Program-made: the position numbers and the translations under genes
Shown here: positions 13,906 through 16,568 of the stretch, piece by piece
Numbering within the stretch: the stretch's first letter is position 1
Layout: each line of letters starts with the position of its first letter
From: an uncultured Clostridia bacterium
GTDB taxonomy: Bacteria > Bacillota > Clostridia > Christensenellales > Borkfalkiaceae
DNA: 16,568 nt
Direction: 5' to 3'
NCBI GenBank assembly: GCA_947628555.1
Contig: CANRAI010000017.1
Coordinates: 1 to 16,568 of the forward strand
Notes under the pieces: model-generated
The model's input: only the letters and a program-made list of their open reading frames with translations
Told to the model about the DNA's origin: nothing
Databases searched by the model: none

Positions 13906-15852
13906 ATGGACAGAATACGCGAACTTATAGATATTCTGAATAAATGGGCGTACGAATACTACGTTTTGGACAATCCGTCCGTTTCCGACAGGGAATACGA
14001 CAGGTTATACGACGAGTTGCGCAGTCTCGAAGAAAAAGAGGGGCGCGTTGAATTTGACAGCCCCACAAAGAGAGTGGGCGGCGAGCCGATTAAGGGCTTT
14101 GAGCGGCATAAACATATTTCCAGACTTTACAGCCTGGATAAAGCCGTGACGTACGAGCAGCTTTCCGCTTTTATGACGCGCATAGAAAAGGCCGTTCCCG
14201 ACCCCGAATATACCGTAGAATACAAATTTGACGGGCTTACCGTCTGCCTTACTTATGAAAACGGGCGTTTCGTCCGTGCGACGACGCGCGGCAACGGAGT
14301 AGAGGGCGAGGACGTAACCGCGCAATGCCTTACTATCAAATCGTTTCCGCTTGCCATTCCTTATTCGGGCACGCTGGAAGCGCAGGGGGAGGCGGTTATC
14401 CGCCTTTCCGTGCTTGAAAACTACAATAAAACCGCAAAGGAACAGCTTAAAAACGCACGTAACGCCGCCGCGGGCGCGATTCGCAACCTCGACCCGAAGG
14501 TCACGGCGGAGCGTTCGCCCGAAATTCTTTTTTATAACGTAAACTACGCCTCCGACCGCGAATTTCCGACGCAGGTATCGCAATTTGAATTTTTAAGGGA
14601 ACAGGGCTTCAAAGTCTTTCCTTTTGTAAGAATATGCAGGACGTTCGGCGAGGTAATTGCCGCCGTCGAAGAGATTGAGGTTGAAAGAAAGAATTTGGAC
14701 GTGCTTACGGACGGCGCGGTTATTAAGCTGAACAACGCTTCCGTGCGCGAAAGTATAGGATATACCGATAAATTTCCGCGCTGGGCGATAGCCTATAAAT
14801 TCGAAGCGGAAGAGACGGAAACGACGGTAAAGGAAATACGCTGGCAGGTGGGCAGGACGGGCAAACTTACCCCGCTTGCCATCGTAGAGCCGGTGGAGCT
14901 TGCGGGCGCTACCGTACGCCGCGCTACGTTGAATAACTTCGGGGATTTGACGCGCAAAGACGTAAAGGTGGGGAGTAAGGTAATGATACGCCGTTCCAAT
15001 GAGGTCATCCCCGAAATTCTGGGCGCAACCGAACACGCCGAGGGCAGCGCCGTGGTGGAAAAACCCAAATTCTGCCCATTCTGCGGCACTTCCGTAGCGG
15101 AAATGGGCGCAAATTTGTTCTGCCCGAATAAGTACTGCCGCCCGCGAGTAGTGGGCAAGGCGGCGCACTTTGCTTCAAAGGACGCCATGGATATAGACGG
15201 GCTTTCCGAAATGACGGCCGGGCAGATGTACGATATTTTAGGGCTACGCGAATGTTCGCAACTCTATTCATATACCGCCGAGGACCTTTCAAAGCTGGAC
15301 GGATTCAAAGATAAGCGCATAACCAATACGCTTGCCGCAATCGAAAAAAGCAAGGACGTTCCCCTCGAAAGATTTCTTCTGGCGCTGGGTATCGACGGAG
15401 TGGGCAAAGTCGCCGCGCGCGACCTCGCCAGAGAATACAAGAGCATAGAAGGTCTGAGATCTGCCACGCGCGAACAGCTTATTTCCATGGACAACGTGGG
15501 CGAAATCACGGCGGACGCCATAATAAGCTGGCTGAATGACGAAAACAACCTTTCGGAAATCGAACACTTGCTTGCGGCGGGCGTGATTCCGCAATCCCCG
15601 CGGGAAAACGCTCAATCGGGGGTATTTTCGGGGCAATATGTCGTTCTTACGGGTACTTTAAGCGAATTTAAGCGCAGCGAGGCGCAGAAGCTTATAGAGG
15701 AGCGCGGCGGAGAGTGCCAAAGCTCGGTAACGTCTAAAACCACCCTCGTGGTTGCGGGCGAGGCGGCGGGTTCCAAGCTTAAAAAAGCGCAGAAACTCGG
15801 GATACGCGTGATTGACGAGGCCGCCTTTAAAGAAATGCTGGCTGACGTTTGA
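13906..15852 (+). CDS. ligA: NAD-dependent DNA ligase LigA
   Basis: LigA seals nicks in duplex DNA using NAD+, joining Okazaki fragments and finishing repair. The 648-residue product (usual about 670) shows in order: the Ia domain with WAYEYYVLDNPSVSDREYD (14-32); the adenylation motif EYKFDG with the AMP-accepting lysine K107; RNAAAGAIRNLDP; the OB fold (VGRTGKLTPLAIVEPVELAG); a four-cysteine zinc finger (CPFCG then CPNKYC); helix-hairpin-helix repeats; and a C-terminal BRCT domain (about 573-648). Several normally strict motifs vary: RGNGVEGED for RGDGxxGED, LTVCL for LAISL, and LKNARN for FANPRN, suggesting a divergent LigA branch. ATG at 13906 with AAAGGTGA just upstream, overlapping the end of pcrA. 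A terminator follows. Confidence 0.96.
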   Translation: MDRIRELIDILNKWAYEYYVLDNPSVSDREYDRLYDELRSLEEKEGRVEFDSPTKRVGGEPIKGFERHKHISRLYSLDKAVTYEQLSAFMTRIEKAVPDPEYTVEYKFDGLTVCLTYENGRFVRATTRGNGVEGEDVTAQCLTIKSFPLAIPYSGTLEAQGEAVIRLSVLENYNKTAKEQLKNARNAAAGAIRNLDPKVTAERSPEILFYNVNYASDREFPTQVSQFEFLREQGFKVFPFVRICRTFGEVIAAVEEIEVERKNLDVLTDGAVIKLNNASVRESIGYTDKFPRWAIAYKFEAEETETTVKEIRWQVGRTGKLTPLAIVEPVELAGATVRRATLNNFGDLTRKDVKVGSKVMIRRSNEVIPEILGATEHAEGSAVVEKPKFCPFCGTSVAEMGANLFCPNKYCRPRVVGKAAHFASKDAMDIDGLSEMTAGQMYDILGLRECSQLYSYTAEDLSKLDGFKDKRITNTLAAIEKSKDVPLERFLLALGIDGVGKVAARDLAREYKSIEGLRSATREQLISMDNVGEITADAIISWLNDENNLSEIEHLLAAGVIPQSPRENAQSGVFSGQYVVLTGTLSEFKRSEAQKLIEERGGECQSSVTSKTTLVVAGEAAGSKLKKAQKLGIRVIDEAAFKEMLADV

Positions 15853-15917
15853 CGAATTTCCGACAAGCTCAAAAGTTTTCATTTTCCGAAAAATTCCATA
15901 AAATTTCACAAAAATAA

Positions 15918-15948
15918 GAGAGCCGAACTCAATCGGCTCTCCGTTTTT
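15918..15948 (+). terminator. ligA intrinsic terminator
   Basis: Stem GAGAGCCGA (15918-15926) with TCGGCTCTC (15933-15941), loop ACTCAA, followed by CGTTTTTGTTT. It lies 65 bases after the ligA stop and closes the pcrA-ligA operon. Confidence 0.88.
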
Positions 15949-16029
15949 GTTTGAGGCGCAAACGCCGCATTGGTATGACACCTTTTTATACCTAAAAGAG
16001 GGGGCGGCCGAAAATAATTTTTGAGTTAG

Positions 16030-16082
16030 TGATTGAAAATCATTGACTTCCATTCAACGAATGTGGTAAAATAATATTACCA
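16030..16082 (+). promoter_or_regulatory. Promoter of the ECF gene with two dyads
   Basis: TTGACT (16043-16048), 18-base spacer, TAAAAT (16067-16072) preceded by TGG. A dyad TGGTAA-N7-TTACCA (16064-16082) covers the -10 and the expected start point. A second dyad, TGATT-N3-AATCA (16030-16042), lies directly before the -35. Both are placed where a repressor or activator could act; the regulator is unknown. The leader after the predicted start is about 26 bases and carries GGAGG. Confidence 0.6.
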
Positions 16083-16104
16083 AATAGTATGGAGGAAATT
16101 TACG

Positions 16105-16568
16105 ATGATTGAACAGGTTCTAACACGTCACAGCGCGGCTTTCCGTGTTAAAATCACGGTAAAAACGCTTATTTCGCTTGGTGTAATCGCGCTTGCGGTA
16201 ATTCTTCCGCAGCTCGTGCATCTCGCTCTCGGCGCGCCCGGCGGCGTACAATGGCTGCCTATGTATCTGCCGATACTTCTCGGCGGCTGTTTGCTCGGCT
16301 GGAAATGGGGTCTGGGCGTGGGTATTCTCTCCCCCGTTGTCAGCTTTGCAATAACTTCGCTTATCGGCAACCCTATGCCTGCCGCAATTCGTCTGCCTTA
16401 TATGATTGTCGAACTTGCAGTATTTGCCGCAGTTTCCGGGCTTTTTTCGCGCAGTATCGCCAAAAACGGTTGGATGGCATTTCCCGCAGTACTCCTTGCG
16501 CAGGTCGCAGGCAGGCTCGTGTTCCTCGCCATAGCCGCCATTTTCCAGAGTATTTCTCCTCTCTCGGC
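16105..16568 (+). CDS. ECF-type transporter S component, 3' end cut by window edge
   Basis: A membrane protein resembling substrate-binding S components of energy-coupling factor transporters, which capture vitamins or related micronutrients and are energised by a shared EcfAAT module. The visible 154 residues are strongly hydrophobic, with about five helices (roughly 18-42, 50-68, 70-88, 95-112, 120-147). The stretch LPMYLPILLGGCLLGWKWG, then GILSPVVSF and MIVELAVFAAVSGL, is typical of the general ECF S-component family. The substrate cannot be told. ATG at 16105 is preceded by GGAGG nine bases upstream. It has its own promoter after the ligA terminator, and the dyad over its -10 suggests control by a repressor, possibly responding to the imported compound. 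The C-terminus lies outside the window. Confidence 0.75.
   Translation, partial: MIEQVLTRHSAAFRVKITVKTLISLGVIALAVILPQLVHLALGAPGGVQWLPMYLPILLGGCLLGWKWGLGVGILSPVVSFAITSLIGNPMPAAIRLPYMIVELAVFAAVSGLFSRSIAKNGWMAFPAVLLAQVAGRLVFLAIAAIFQSISPLS

Noticed and set aside
14005..14583. 192-codon frame on the minus strand opposite ligA (and similar ones at 14593-15168 and 15658-16053)
   Set aside because: Antisense shadows of well-supported genes, without start signals or known domains.
15950..16029. A riboswitch upstream of the ECF gene, expected for vitamin transporters
   Set aside because: The best promoter lies downstream of this stretch, leaving a leader of only about 26 bases. The small hairpin GGCG/CGCC (15955-15966) and the GGTAT/ATACC pair do not form a known riboswitch fold.
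16030..16046. Fur-box resemblance of TGATTGAAAATCATTGA
   Set aside because: Only part of the 7-1-7 Fur consensus matches, and the gene is not evidently an iron transporter. Kept only as an unassigned dyad.
1..16568. CRISPR array, insertion sequence, tRNA/rRNA or defence system
   Set aside because: No regularly spaced repeats with spacers, no transposase or integrase frames, no tRNA-like cloverleaf noticed by eye, and every sizeable gene but one has a housekeeping or transport assignment.

Overview
The window looks like a chromosomal housekeeping segment of a mid-GC, low-GC-clade Gram-positive bacterium, most likely an uncultured Clostridia-type anaerobe. This is inferred from gene order and protein character, not from any marker gene. 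The pairings secG-rnr-smpB, secA-prfB and pcrA-ligA are classic Firmicutes arrangements. Most coding starts have strong AGGAGG-like ribosome binding sites, and promoters are of sigma-A type, often with an extended TGn -10.

Layout. On the minus strand, reading right to left from about 4.8 kb, come an EamA/DMT-type transporter, then secG, rnr, smpB and metA. metA runs off the left edge. From a divergent promoter region at 4.77-4.98 kb everything is on the plus strand: secA and prfB, a 255-base intergenic stretch rich in decamer repeats and hairpins, then tsaD. Next come a separately promoted rpsU (58 codons) with its own terminator and an unrecognised 127-codon gene. They are followed by pcrA and ligA as a two-gene DNA repair/replication operon with a terminator. 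The last gene is an ECF-type transporter S component that runs off the right edge.

Functionally the segment covers protein export (SecA, SecG), translation termination and rescue (RF2, SmpB, RNase R), ribosome and tRNA function (bS21, TsaD), DNA maintenance (PcrA, LigA), and small-molecule biosynthesis or uptake (MetA, EamA transporter, ECF S component). I see no mobile element, CRISPR array, phage gene or defence island, and no obviously new multi-gene system.

Points worth a second look:
(1) SecA is 1106 residues. It carries about 125 extra residues in its preprotein cross-linking domain, containing what look like two extra copies of the WDY beta-hairpin that normally occurs once.
(2) Three genes (smpB, pcrA and the EamA transporter) have a perfect TATAAT exactly six bases before the start codon, which predicts leaderless mRNAs.
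(3) MetA has Asp where the family has the Gly/Glu that sets acyl-CoA specificity.
(4) prfB lacks the usual programmed frameshift.
(5) The prfB-tsaD gap carries an unexplained decamer-periodic repeat.
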